Source: Rhizobium sp. R711 (GTDB lineage: Bacteria; Pseudomonadota; Alphaproteobacteria; Rhizobiales; Rhizobiaceae). Taken from it: DNA of 64,000 nt. Position 1 is the first letter of the stretch, and the number at the start of each line of letters is the position of its first letter. Below the pieces are notes generated by a model. The model was not told the DNA's origin. It was given only the letters and a program-made list of their open reading frames with translations, and searched no databases. Shown here one piece after another: positions 37,371 through 46,514 of the stretch. A program made the position numbers and the translations under genes. The stretch spans positions 434,001 through 498,000 of the forward strand of contig NZ_LOKZ01000001.1 in assembly GCF_002211365.1 (NCBI RefSeq), in the 5' to 3' direction.

Positions 37371-37645
37371 TCTGCATACAGATGGCGCCCTCGGCTCAAT
37401 AAGTCAAATGCAGCGGTGATGTTGTTGTTAATTTTCATATTTATGACTCGGAAAGCCGCCTCGTGAACGAGAAAAACTTTATATGGCAAATAAGAATGAA
37501 CAATAATTTTTCAGTGATTAATTCTTACGCATCGACTTGCTTAATCTGCATACACTTTTCGCAGCGTATCCTCTCATCTCGGTAAACTTCCATAAAAACC
37601 AGCATGTTACTATTTGGCACGCGTATTGCATGCACTTTTCTGCAG
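37371..37645. promoter_or_regulatory. Repeated TGCATACA elements, candidate GntR operators
   Basis: TCTGCATACA occurs at 37371-37380 (followed by GA, making a near-palindrome) and at 37545-37554. The second lies in TGCATACACTTTTC-GCAG (37547-37564), which recurs as TGCATGCACTTTTCTGCAG (37627-37645). The surrounding 37380-37560 is AT-rich. FadR-class regulators bind short TGTAT/ATACA-like palindromes, so these fit the GntR gene next door, as inference. Confidence 0.45.
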
Positions 37646-37685
37646 TACTTTTTCGAACCGGCCCTCGGCCGCAAGGAGCATTCCG

Positions 37686-38810
37686 ATGACCAAACTCCTT
37701 TCCATGAACCGCCGCCATTTCCTTCAGGCATCAGCAGCCGGCGCCATCGCCTTGACACCGGGCCTGCTGCCTGGCCGCACTCTCGCCCAGAGCGCGCTGA
37801 CCGTCGGCTTCATCTATGTCGGTCCCAAGGACGACTACGGCTACAACCAGGCGCATGCCGAAGGTGCGGCGGCGCTGAAGGCTGTTGCCGGCGTCACGAT
37901 CGTCGAAGAGGAAAAGGTCCCGGAAACGGTGGATGTCCAGAAGACGATGGAATCGATGATCAACCTCGACGGCGCGAGTCTGATATTCCCGACGTCGTTT
38001 GGCTATTTCGACCCGCACATGCTGGCGATGGCGGCAAAGTACCCGGACATCCAGTTTCGCCATTGCGGCGGCCTTTGGCAGGAAGGCAAGAACTCGGCAA
38101 ACACCGGCTCGTATTTCGGCTACATCTTCCAGGGGCAATACTTGAACGGGGTCGCAGCCGGCTACACCTCAAAAAGCAAGAAACTTGGTTTCGTCGCTGC
38201 CAAGCCCATTCCACAGGTGCTTCAGAACATCAACGCCTTCCTCCTCGGCGCGCGTTCGGTCGATCCGACAATCACCTGCCAAGTCATCTTTACCGGCGAG
38301 TGGTCGCTTGCCGTCAAGGAGGCCGAAGCGACCAACGCGCTGATCGACCAGGGCGCTGATGTCATCACCTGCCATGTCGACAGCCCGAAGGTTGTTGTCG
38401 AAACGGCTGCCAGCCGCGGCGCTTTCGTTTGCGGCTATCACGCAAACCAGGGCCCGCTGGCGCCGGAAAAGTATCTGACCGGCGCCGAATGGGCCTGGGG
38501 GAATGTCTACACCGATTTCGTCAAGAAGGCACAGGCCGGCGAGAAGCTTGGCAACTTCGTGCGCGGCGGCCTCAAGGACGGCTTCGTCAAGATGAGCCCG
38601 CTAGGGCCTGCCGTGCCCGCCGAGGGACGGACGAAATTCGACGCCACCTTGGCCGAGATGATGACCGGCGCGTTCTCCGTCTTCAAGGGACCGATCAAGG
38701 ACAACAAGGGCAACGTCGTCGTCACGGCCGACAAGAGCTATGCCGAAGATGCCATCGAGCTCGAGAGCATGGCCTACCTTGTGGAAGGCGTCGCCGGATC
38801 CACGGCCTGA
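37686..38810 (+). CDS. BMP/PnrA-family periplasmic binding protein
   Basis: A 374-residue exported binding protein of the Bmp (basic membrane protein/PnrA) family, whose studied members bind nucleosides and related compounds. The ATG at 37686 follows AAGGAG. The leader NRRHFLQASAAGAIALTPG is a twin-arginine signal. Motifs: VGFIYVGPKDDYGYNQAHAE near 38-57, and IFPTSFGYFDPHMLAMAAKY. It starts the operon with the urea-oligomer hydrolases, so biuret, triuret or a related compound is its likely ligand rather than a nucleoside. It probably serves the permeases and ATPase at 38828, 39955 and 41825. Confidence 0.87.
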   Translation: MTKLLSMNRRHFLQASAAGAIALTPGLLPGRTLAQSALTVGFIYVGPKDDYGYNQAHAEGAAALKAVAGVTIVEEEKVPETVDVQKTMESMINLDGASLIFPTSFGYFDPHMLAMAAKYPDIQFRHCGGLWQEGKNSANTGSYFGYIFQGQYLNGVAAGYTSKSKKLGFVAAKPIPQVLQNINAFLLGARSVDPTITCQVIFTGEWSLAVKEAEATNALIDQGADVITCHVDSPKVVVETAASRGAFVCGYHANQGPLAPEKYLTGAEWAWGNVYTDFVKKAQAGEKLGNFVRGGLKDGFVKMSPLGPAVPAEGRTKFDATLAEMMTGAFSVFKGPIKDNKGNVVVTADKSYAEDAIELESMAYLVEGVAGSTA

Positions 38811-38827
38811 GCCAGGGGAGAAGCGTC

Positions 38828-39958
38828 ATGACAGTCGAGGCGAACACGTCCCAGATAATCATCGCTTCCGAACGATCCTCCGTATTCAGGCCCATTCTCG
38901 AGTGGCTGGCACGGCGCGCGGAACCCGTTGTCATCAGCTTCGGCGCAATTCTCATCGGACTGGCGCTGTTCTGCCTCTTCGTCTTGGTGATCGGCAAATC
39001 ACCGGCCACCTTGTTCCAACTGATGTACACGGGCGGCTTCGGCAGTTGGTTCTCAATCCAGAACAGCCTCAGCCGGGCCGCACCGCTTCTTCTGACAGCG
39101 CTTTGCGTCGCCTTGCCGGCCCGATTGGGGCTCGTCATCATCGGCGGCGAGGGTGCCGTTGTCTTGGGTGGCGTTGCTGCTGCGGCCACCGCGTTACCGT
39201 TGGTCGGAACATTCCCTGCCCTCTTCGTCCTCATGCTGATGGCGGCGGCGGCGATGATCGTCGGCGGCATCTGGATCGGCCTTGCAGGCTTCCTGCGACA
39301 CTATCGCGGTGTCAACGAGACCATCTCCTCACTGCTGCTCGCCTATATCGCCATCGCGTTGATGAACCAGTTTGTGGAAGGGCCGCTTCGCGATCCGGCG
39401 AGCCTGAACAAACCCTCCACCGCTCCCCTGCCCGCCGAGTACATGCTCGGCAAGATCCCCGGAATGGACGTGCATTGGGGGCTTGCCATCGGCGTTACCG
39501 CCTGCATCGTCTCCTCGGTCCTGATCGAGGTCACGAGCTATGGCTTTGCGGCGCGTATTGCCGGCGGCAACGTTCGCGCCGCTCAGATCCAGGGCTTGCC
39601 TGTCGGCCGCCTGATCGTCGGTTTCACGGCCATTGCTGGCAGCCTTGCCGGTCTTGCCGGCATGATCGAGGTCGCAGCTGTCCAAGGCAGCGCCAATGCC
39701 TCGCTGGCGGCGGGTTATGGCTATACCGGCATCCTCGTCGCCTTCCTGGCGCGGCACAATCCGCTGGCCATCATCCCGGTCGCCATCTTGCTTGGCGGCA
39801 TCGATGCATCGGGCGGGTTGATCCAGCGCCGGATGGGCTTGCCCGACGCGACCGTACTGGTGTTGCAGGGAACGCTCTTCGTCGTCATCCTTTTTTGCGA
39901 GACCTTTTACGGCCGCTTCAAGATCTTCAATCCCGACCTCTGGAAAAGGCGCGCATGA
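38828..39958 (+). CDS. BMP-type ABC transporter permease 1
   Basis: A 376-residue permease of the CUT2-like branch, about eight to ten hydrophobic segments. The ATG at 38828 has GGGAG upstream; the longer frame starts inside the binding-protein gene and is rejected. Family landmarks: NETISSLLLAYIAIALMNQF and GNVRAAQIQGLPVGRLIVGF. Resembles NupP/YufP-type permeases of nucleoside-like importers. The stop codon overlaps the start of permease 2. Confidence 0.9.
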   Translation: MTVEANTSQIIIASERSSVFRPILEWLARRAEPVVISFGAILIGLALFCLFVLVIGKSPATLFQLMYTGGFGSWFSIQNSLSRAAPLLLTALCVALPARLGLVIIGGEGAVVLGGVAAAATALPLVGTFPALFVLMLMAAAAMIVGGIWIGLAGFLRHYRGVNETISSLLLAYIAIALMNQFVEGPLRDPASLNKPSTAPLPAEYMLGKIPGMDVHWGLAIGVTACIVSSVLIEVTSYGFAARIAGGNVRAAQIQGLPVGRLIVGFTAIAGSLAGLAGMIEVAAVQGSANASLAAGYGYTGILVAFLARHNPLAIIPVAILLGGIDASGGLIQRRMGLPDATVLVLQGTLFVVILFCETFYGRFKIFNPDLWKRRA

Positions 39959-40884
39959 TGGAAGCAAGCGGCATTGGCATCTGGGGCGTCCCCCTCGCGA
40001 TCCTTGCGGGCGCGATCCGCGTCTCGACACCCTTCATTTTCGTCAGTCTTGGCGAGACGATCACAGAACGCTCCGGCCGCATCAATCTCGGGCTTGAGGG
40101 CACGCTCGTCTTCGGCGCCATGACGGCCTACGCGATCGCCGTGCAAAGCGGTTCACCCTGGCTCGGTGTGCTGGCGGCCATTGGCACTGGCGCGGTCTTC
40201 GGCCTGCTGCACGGGTGGATCTGCAAGTGGCCGAAGGTCAACGACATCGCGATCGGCATCGCCATGATGCAATTCGGGCTCGGGCTTGCCTTCTTTCTCG
40301 GCAAGCCCTTCATCCAGCCAGCAGCCCCACACCTGCCGTCGATCCCGTTCGGCGCCTGGTCCAATCTCGCGCAGGTTCGGGCCGCCTTGAACATCAATGC
40401 CCTTTTTATCATTGGCGGTCTACTTGCACTCTTTCTGTGGTGGGCGTTCAAGAACACCCGGATCGGCCTTGTCCTGCGCGTTGTCGGTGACAGCACCGAT
40501 GCTGCGAAAGCGATGGGGATTGATCCGGAGCGTGTCCGCCTGCTGGCGACCGCGGTCGGCGGATCGCTCGCCGCCGTCGGCGGTGCCTATCTCTCACTCT
40601 ACTACCCCGGCTCCTGGAGCGAAGGCATCTCTTCCGGACAGGGCCTGATGGCGGTGGCGCTGGTGATCTTCGCGCGCTGGAACCCGATCGGCTGCTTTCT
40701 GGCGGCGCTTCTCTTCGGTGGCGCGGGTGCGCTTGGTCCTGCCCTGCAGTCGGTTGGCGTCACAAAGGGCTACTACCTGTTCTATGCGGCTCCCTATGTT
40801 CTGACGCTCGTCATCCTGATTGTAACCTCCTCGCCCACCCGTTCGCTCGCCGGAGCTCCTGGCGCATTGTCGCTCACCAAATAA
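39955..40884 (+). CDS. BMP-type ABC transporter permease 2
   Basis: A 309-residue permease (NupQ/YufQ-like). It starts at an ATG overlapping the preceding TGA. Landmarks: GETITERSGRINLGLEGTLV near 33-52 and LRVVGDSTDAAKAMGIDPER. Partner of permease 1 in a heterodimeric channel. Confidence 0.9.
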   Translation: MMEASGIGIWGVPLAILAGAIRVSTPFIFVSLGETITERSGRINLGLEGTLVFGAMTAYAIAVQSGSPWLGVLAAIGTGAVFGLLHGWICKWPKVNDIAIGIAMMQFGLGLAFFLGKPFIQPAAPHLPSIPFGAWSNLAQVRAALNINALFIIGGLLALFLWWAFKNTRIGLVLRVVGDSTDAAKAMGIDPERVRLLATAVGGSLAAVGGAYLSLYYPGSWSEGISSGQGLMAVALVIFARWNPIGCFLAALLFGGAGALGPALQSVGVTKGYYLFYAAPYVLTLVILIVTSSPTRSLAGAPGALSLTK

Positions 40885-41126
40885 AGGATCCGCCATGAAT
40901 GGTTCGGCAGCTTCAACAAAACCGGCCCGGGCGCCGGCCAGTTCGGCCGCCGCGATTACGTGGCTGTCGATGCGGCGCTCACGTCTCGCCCACCTGCCAT
41001 GCACGACCACCTCGCGGCAGCTGTCGGTTCTTCTGGGCGGTCGCGGTCGTCGACGGCACATTTCGCGGCTTCGACAAGCGGCGCCATGGCGAAACGTTCT
41101 AACCTGCGGGTGAATAGGAGAAGACG
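40885..41126 (+). pseudogene. Possible relic gene between permease 2 and biuH
   Basis: The operon is otherwise tightly packed, but here 242 bp carry no intact gene. AAAGGA six bases before an ATG at 40895 looks like a genuine start. The zero frame soon becomes unprotein-like. A neighbouring frame reads WFGSFNKTGPGAGQFGRRDY and on to MHDHLAAAV, and a third ends FFWAVAVVDGTFRGFDKRR before a stop. This pattern suggests a small gene broken by frameshifts. I do not recognise the family; ordinary non-coding sequence is the alternative. Confidence 0.35.
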
Positions 41127-41828
41127 ATGGATGCGATGGTAAAAACCAAGAGCCACTACATCAATGCCGATCCATATGCCTGGCCCTACAATGGCGCGTT
41201 AAGACCCGACAACACGGCGCTCATCATCATCGACATGCAGACTGATTTTTGTGGACCGGGCGGCTATGTCGATCATATGGGCTATGACCTTTCGCTGGTG
41301 CGCGCGCCGATTGAGCCGATCAAAAGAGTGCTTTTGGCCATGCGCGCCAAGGGCTACCACGTCATCCACACGCGCGAGGGCCACCGGCCCGATCTTGCCG
41401 ATCTGCCGGCCAATAAGCGCTGGCGCTCAAAGCGCATCAACGCTGGCATCGGCGACGCGGGCCCCTGCGGCCGCATCCTCGTTCGTGGAGAACCAGGGTG
41501 GGACATTATCGATGAGTTGAAGCCGATCGAGGGCGAGACGATCATCGACAAACCCGGCAAGGGCTCGTTCTGCGCCACGGATTTGGAGCTGATTCTCAAC
41601 CAGAAGCGGATCGAGAACATCATCCTGACCGGCATCACCACCGACGTCTGCGTTCACACAACGATGCGCGAGGCAAACGACCGCGGCTTCGAGTGCCTGT
41701 TGCTCGAGGACTGCTGTGGCGCCACCGATTACGGCAATCATCTCGCCGCCATCAAGATGGTGAAGATGCAAGGCGGTGTGTTCGGCTCCGTTACCAACTG
41801 CGAAACGCTGGTGAGCCAACTGCCATGA
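41127..41828 (+). CDS. biuH: Biuret amidohydrolase
   Basis: A 233-residue cysteine hydrolase of the isochorismatase-like family that cleaves biuret to allophanate and ammonia. It matches the R. leguminosarum BiuH I know closely through the first 100 residues ([20 protein letters not shown]). The catalytic triad is Asp36 (IIIDMQTDF), Lys142 (IDKPGKGSF) and Cys175 (TTDVCVHTT), the numbering I recall for BiuH. The ATG follows AGGAG. Its stop overlaps the ATPase start. It supplies allophanate to AtzF. Confidence 0.9.
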   Translation: MDAMVKTKSHYINADPYAWPYNGALRPDNTALIIIDMQTDFCGPGGYVDHMGYDLSLVRAPIEPIKRVLLAMRAKGYHVIHTREGHRPDLADLPANKRWRSKRINAGIGDAGPCGRILVRGEPGWDIIDELKPIEGETIIDKPGKGSFCATDLELILNQKRIENIILTGITTDVCVHTTMREANDRGFECLLLEDCCGATDYGNHLAAIKMVKMQGGVFGSVTNCETLVSQLP

Positions 41829-43375
41829 GCATCGTCCGCGACATCCCGCTCCCCCAACCTGGCAAGGCCATCGGCATCGACACGATCGACATGACAATGC
41901 GCTTTGGCGGCTTCACCGCACTCGACCATGTATCGATCAAGGTGCCTGCCGGTAGCTTCCACGCGCTGCTCGGCGAAAACGGCGCTGGCAAGTCGACGCT
42001 CGTCAAATGCATCATGGGTTTTTACCACGCGACATCAGGCTCGCTTTCTGTCGACGGCCACGAGGTGGCGATCGCCTCGCCAAGGGACGCTGCCACCCAG
42101 GGCCTTGGCATGGTCTATCAGCATTTCACGCTCGTTCCTTCGCTGACGGGCGCCGAAAACCTCGTCATCAGCCGCGCCGAAGTGCCCGCTATCATCAACT
42201 GGACGAAGGAACGCAAGGATCTGGCCGAATTCATGGAGCGCATGCCCTTCAAGATCCCGCTCGACCGGCCCGTACGAGACCTTGCCGCGGGTGAAAAGCA
42301 GAAGCTGGAGATCATAAAGCAGCTCTATCTCGGCCGCTCCTTCCTGGTACTGGACGAGCCGACATCCGTGCTGACGCCTGCCGAAGCGGACGAAATGCTT
42401 AGCCTCGTGCGCGACATGACAAAGTACGGCGTGCTGACGGTATTGATGATCTCACACAAGTTCCATGAAGTGACGAAGTTTGCAGACGCCGTCTCGGTCC
42501 TGCGTCGCGGCAAACTGGTCGGTCGCGGCAAGATCGACGAGCTCTCCACGTCAGACATGGCGGCGATGATGATTGGCGATGTGAAACTCGCCGAGCTCGA
42601 TACCCGCGCCCTGGTTTCTGATAAGGCCAAGCCCGTCCTCAAGATGGAAAAGGTCAAGGCGGCGGACCGCTCCGGCCTCAAGACGATCGAGATCGATAAT
42701 CTGATGGTGCGCTCAGGCGAGATCGTTGGGATCGCCGGCATTTCCGGCAACGGCCAGAAGGAGCTGACGGAAATCCTGGCTGGGCAGCGCCCCACCGACA
42801 GCGGCCGCGTCACCGTCAAAGGCCAAGCCTATGGCGCTACTCGTCCGGAGACCCGTATGAACAGGGTCCGTTTCATTCCCGAAGAGCCGCTGCAAAATGC
42901 CTGCGTCCCACGCATGACGGTCAGTGAAAATCTCGCCTTTCGTACGTTCGATCTGAAGGCCAACGGCAAGGATGCGATCTGGCTGAACAAGGGCAGGATG
43001 AGAAAACGCGCCACAGCGCTGATCTCCGACTTCAAGGTGAAGACGGCCTCTTCTTCCTCGCCGATCGCGGCACTTTCGGGCGGCAATGTGCAGCGCGCGG
43101 TTCTCGCCCGTGAACTGACCGGCGAGGTGGATCTGCTGATCGTTTCGAACCCCTGTTTCGGCCTCGATTTCTCGGCCGTCGCCGAAATCCGTGCCCGTAT
43201 CATGAAAGCGCGCAATTCTGGCGCGGCGGTCCTGCTGCTGTCTGAGGACCTCGACGAACTTTTAGAACTGTCCGACCGCATCATGGTCATTTCCGAAGGC
43301 AGGCTGGTCTACGAGACAGAGGCGCGCTTTGCCGATATCGGTGCGATCGGCGCCCACATGGCGGGGCATTACTGA
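41825..43375 (+). CDS. BMP-type ABC transporter ATPase
   Basis: A 516-residue tandem ATPase (NupO/YufO-like). The first half has Walker [10 protein letters not shown] and [20 protein letters not shown]; the second has [20 protein letters not shown] and [18 protein letters not shown]. It overlaps biuH by 4 bp and the next hydrolase gene by 1 bp, so it is co-translated with them. Unusually placed between two catabolic enzymes rather than next to the permeases. Confidence 0.92.
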   Translation: MSIVRDIPLPQPGKAIGIDTIDMTMRFGGFTALDHVSIKVPAGSFHALLGENGAGKSTLVKCIMGFYHATSGSLSVDGHEVAIASPRDAATQGLGMVYQHFTLVPSLTGAENLVISRAEVPAIINWTKERKDLAEFMERMPFKIPLDRPVRDLAAGEKQKLEIIKQLYLGRSFLVLDEPTSVLTPAEADEMLSLVRDMTKYGVLTVLMISHKFHEVTKFADAVSVLRRGKLVGRGKIDELSTSDMAAMMIGDVKLAELDTRALVSDKAKPVLKMEKVKAADRSGLKTIEIDNLMVRSGEIVGIAGISGNGQKELTEILAGQRPTDSGRVTVKGQAYGATRPETRMNRVRFIPEEPLQNACVPRMTVSENLAFRTFDLKANGKDAIWLNKGRMRKRATALISDFKVKTASSSSPIAALSGGNVQRAVLARELTGEVDLLIVSNPCFGLDFSAVAEIRARIMKARNSGAAVLLLSEDLDELLELSDRIMVISEGRLVYETEARFADIGAIGAHMAGHY

Positions 43376-44043
43376 TGGCAAGGATCAAGGCAGAACCCTT
43401 CGCCTTCAAGGTGAAGCGCGACCAGCTTGCCCTTATCGTCATCGACATGCAGCGAGATTTCGCCGAACCCGGCGGCTTTGGCGCCAGCCTCGGCAATGAT
43501 GTCGATCGCATCAGCAGGATCGTGCCTGATGTCAAACGCCTTATCCAGGGCTTCCGCGATGCCGGCCTGCCGGTCATTCACACGATGGAGTGCCACAGGC
43601 CTGATCTTTCGGACCTGCCGGCGGCAAAGCGCGATCGTGGCAGCCCGACGCTGCGCATCGGCGACGAAGGCCCGATGGGTCGCATCCTGATCTCGGGCGA
43701 GCCCGGCACTGCTATCCTGCCGGAGCTTGCTCCCGTAAAAGGGGAAGTCGTCATCGAAAAACCCGGCAAGGGCGCCTTCTACGCCACCGAGTTGGGCGAA
43801 GTGCTGCAGCAGAAGGGTATCAAGCAGCTCGTCTTTGCGGGTGTGACGACCGAGGTCTGCGTGCAGACCACGATGCGCGAGGCGAACGACCGGGGCTATG
43901 AATGCCTGCTCGCCGAGGAGGCGACGGAAAGCTATTTTCCCGAATTCAAGGCCGCAGCCATCGCCATGATACGTGCCCAGGGGGCGATCGTTGGCTGGAC
44001 GGCCCATGTCGACGACATCTTGGAAAGCATCGCCGATGCCTGA
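43375..44043 (+). CDS. Isochorismatase-like cysteine hydrolase, triuret-hydrolase-like
   Basis: A 222-residue cysteine hydrolase. The triad is Asp24 (IVIDMQRDF), Lys129 (VIEKPGKGAF) and Cys162 (TTEVCVQTT). It shares the HRPDLSDLPAAKR block with BiuH but lacks the N-terminal extension, and the active-site surroundings differ. In known rhizobial and Herbaspirillum clusters the partner of biuH is triuret hydrolase (TrtA), which turns triuret into carboxybiuret that decays to biuret. That is the favoured call. Ureidoacrylate-type amidohydrolase is the main alternative. The start overlaps the ATPase stop (TGATG). Confidence 0.75.
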   Translation: MARIKAEPFAFKVKRDQLALIVIDMQRDFAEPGGFGASLGNDVDRISRIVPDVKRLIQGFRDAGLPVIHTMECHRPDLSDLPAAKRDRGSPTLRIGDEGPMGRILISGEPGTAILPELAPVKGEVVIEKPGKGAFYATELGEVLQQKGIKQLVFAGVTTEVCVQTTMREANDRGYECLLAEEATESYFPEFKAAAIAMIRAQGAIVGWTAHVDDILESIADA

Positions 44044-44389
44044 AACGATCCGACACCGGCTTGCCACAGGCGGATGGAAGGAACTGGAATTCGCTCCGTT
44101 TCGCGAGAAGGTGGCAATTCACTGGATCCGCCCCTTCGCAGGCGATCAGCCAGGCGTTGCCCTCCTCAAATATGAGCCCGGCGCTTCCGTTCCACGTCAT
44201 TTGCATCAAGGGCTGGAAACCATCCTGGTCCTCGACGGAGTACAATCCGACGAGGCTGGCGACTACGGCCGCGGCAGCTATATCGTCAATGCACCCGGTA
44301 GCGAGCATTCGGTCTGGAGCGATACCGGCTGTGTCGTGCTCATCCAGTGGGACCGGCCCGTAAGAATACTGAACGAGGAAAGAGCATGA
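44036..44389 (+). CDS. Small cupin protein (ChrR-like)
   Basis: A 117-residue single cupin. The start overlaps the preceding gene. It has the cupin pattern PGASVPRHLHQGLETILVLD (about 49-68) and YIVNAPGSEHSVWSDTGCVV near 82-101, with histidines suited to metal binding. Similar domains are found in anti-sigma factor ChrR and in small oxygen-dependent enzymes. In this operon it could be an accessory enzyme, a sensor, or an AtzF helper; none can be chosen from sequence. Confidence 0.75.
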   Translation: MPETIRHRLATGGWKELEFAPFREKVAIHWIRPFAGDQPGVALLKYEPGASVPRHLHQGLETILVLDGVQSDEAGDYGRGSYIVNAPGSEHSVWSDTGCVVLIQWDRPVRILNEERA

Positions 44390-46218
44390 ATTCGACGATA
44401 CCAGCCTTCGACATTGCCTCGCTGCACGAGTTTTATCGCAACGGTGGCCGCGTTGCGGAGATCGTCGAAGCGGTCTTCGACCGTATTGCTGCCGTGAACG
44501 ATCCTGGCATCTTCATTCATCTGGCAAAGAAGGGGTCTGTGCTGGCTGAGGCAGAAAAGCTCGGCAGCTTCGATGCCTCTAGACCGCTTTTCGGCATTCC
44601 CTTCGCGGTAAAGGACAATATCGATGTCGCTGGCATGCCAACGACCGCGGCCTGCCCGGACTACGCCTATCTGCCGGAAAAGGACGCCACCATTGTGCAC
44701 CTGCTGCGCAAAGCCGGCGCGCTGGTGATCGGCAAGACCAATCTCGACCAGTTCGCGACCGGGCTTGTTGGTATACGATCACCCTATCCGATCCCGAAGA
44801 ACGCCATCGACCCGGAACTCGTGCCAGGCGGTTCGTCCTCCGGTTCGGCTGTTGCGACAGCACAGGGCATCGTCAGCTTTGCGCTCGGCACGGACACGGC
44901 CGGTTCGGGCCGTATTCCAGCCGGCCTCAACAATATCGTCGGCCTCAAACCAAGTGTCGGCGCGCTTTCGACGACAGGTGTCATTCCCGCGTGTCGCACG
45001 CTCGACTGTGTCTCGGTCTTCGCGCTCACGGTTGATGACGCATGGGCGGTGTTTTCCGTCGCCGCTCGACATGATGAGGCGGACGCTTATTCGAAAACCA
45101 TTGCCGCGACCGGCTTTGGAGCGGTTTTGCCGGTACTTGCAATCGGCGTGCCTGCGAAAGCCGAGCTGCAATTCTTTGGCGACGCCGTGATGGAAGCGGC
45201 CTATTTCAACGCGCTGTCGGCGCTGGAAAAACTTGGCCACAAGCTCGTCGAAATACCTTTCGCGGCGTTCTACAAGGTCGCCAGCCTGCTCTATGAGGGC
45301 GCCTGGGTGGCCGAACGCTATGCTGCGATCAAGCCGTTTTTCGACACAAAGGAGCAGAGCCTCCATCCGGTCACCCGCAGGATCTATGGCGCCGCCAGGA
45401 CACTATCGGCCACCGACGCCTTTTGCGGCTTTTACGCGCTGCAGGCCCTGAAGAAAGAGATCGGGCCGCTGATCGCATCAGTCGATCTGTTATGCGTACC
45501 GACCGCGCCGACCCATTATACCCTGGCCGATCTTGAGGCGGAGCCGATCCGCGAAAATTCCCGCCTCGGCACTTACACGAACTTCGTCAACCTGCTCGAC
45601 ATGTGCGGTATTGCCGTGCCGACCGGCACCCGCTCCGACGGGCTTCCTGCGAGCGTTACACTGCTTGCTCTTTCCGGCCGAGACGGGCTGACCGCAACGC
45701 TTGCCCGTGATCTCCATCGGGCAAGCGGCCTCAGGCTTGGGGCGACGGGTTGGTCACAGCCCCGCTCGGCTCCTCCAACGTCGACCACCCGGGACGAGGA
45801 TCTGATCGATATCGTTGTCGTCGGCGCGCATCTTTCCGGCATGCCCCTGAACCATCAGCTTACCGATCTCGGGGGAAAATTCTCTCGGCTCGCACGGACA
45901 TCGAGCGCCTACAGGCTTTTTTCGCTCACAGGGTCCGTGCCGCCCAAACCCGGCATGACACGCGTTGGCGAGGACGAAGGAAGCGAAATCGAAGTGGAAG
46001 TCTGGAAGCTCACGCCCACGTCCTTCGGTTCTTTCGTGGCTGCGATCCCCGCTCCGATGAGCATCGGGACCATCATGCTATCGGATAGCACTTCGGCAAA
46101 GGGTTTTCTGGTCGAACCGCTGGCGCTCGTCGGAGCAGCAGACATAACCAACTATGGCGGCTGGCGAGCCTATCAGAGCAGGTTTTCGCCATCGCACAGG
46201 GTCGACAAGGCCGGCTAA
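44386..46218 (+). CDS. atzF: Allophanate hydrolase
   Basis: A 610-residue amidase that converts allophanate to two ammonia and two carbon dioxide. The ATG at 44386 overlaps the cupin stop and follows GAGGAAAG. The amidase-signature triad is Lys76 (AVKDNIDVAG), Ser150 (PGGSSSGSA) and Ser174 (GTDTAGSGRIP), with the same spacings as AtzF of Pseudomonas ADP. After about residue 460 comes the C-terminal allophanate-hydrolase domain (DIVVVGAHLSGMPLNHQLTD). Length fits full-length AtzF, so both domains are present. Last gene of the operon. Confidence 0.93.
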   Translation: MNSTIPAFDIASLHEFYRNGGRVAEIVEAVFDRIAAVNDPGIFIHLAKKGSVLAEAEKLGSFDASRPLFGIPFAVKDNIDVAGMPTTAACPDYAYLPEKDATIVHLLRKAGALVIGKTNLDQFATGLVGIRSPYPIPKNAIDPELVPGGSSSGSAVATAQGIVSFALGTDTAGSGRIPAGLNNIVGLKPSVGALSTTGVIPACRTLDCVSVFALTVDDAWAVFSVAARHDEADAYSKTIAATGFGAVLPVLAIGVPAKAELQFFGDAVMEAAYFNALSALEKLGHKLVEIPFAAFYKVASLLYEGAWVAERYAAIKPFFDTKEQSLHPVTRRIYGAARTLSATDAFCGFYALQALKKEIGPLIASVDLLCVPTAPTHYTLADLEAEPIRENSRLGTYTNFVNLLDMCGIAVPTGTRSDGLPASVTLLALSGRDGLTATLARDLHRASGLRLGATGWSQPRSAPPTSTTRDEDLIDIVVVGAHLSGMPLNHQLTDLGGKFSRLARTSSAYRLFSLTGSVPPKPGMTRVGEDEGSEIEVEVWKLTPTSFGSFVAAIPAPMSIGTIMLSDSTSAKGFLVEPLALVGAADITNYGGWRAYQSRFSPSHRVDKAG

Positions 46219-46514
46219 CAGGCCAGCTGGAATAACATGCGGTTACGCATTTTTCTTCCAGCGCCTTGCAATAGACGTCCCGCATCACGCACGTAAGCTG
46301 GACGTTCGCTTTGTTAAGCTGTTGGAAAGGAACGGCGACCCTCATCGCGCTGTTCGGGGGGCTTGTCGCCTGTCTATCGATTGCTTCGAGGGGGGCGACG
46401 CCCCAATCGCAAATTCGGGCCCATTTTAAGCGGCGTGATTGCAGCTCTTGCGACGACGCTCCTCCTTCGTCCATCATCGAAGCTGCGATATTGGAACAGT
46501 TTAAGGAGCATCCG

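Noticed and set aside
38740..39954. Long N-terminal extension of permease 2
   Set aside because: It overlaps permease 1 in another frame and reads as Arg/His-rich noise; the coupled ATG at 39955 explains the gene.
33516..46218. s-Triazine (atrazine/cyanuric acid) pathway
   Set aside because: atzF alone suggests it, but no AtzD-type cyanuric acid hydrolase, AtzE or AtzG is present; biuH and the second hydrolase point to linear ureas.
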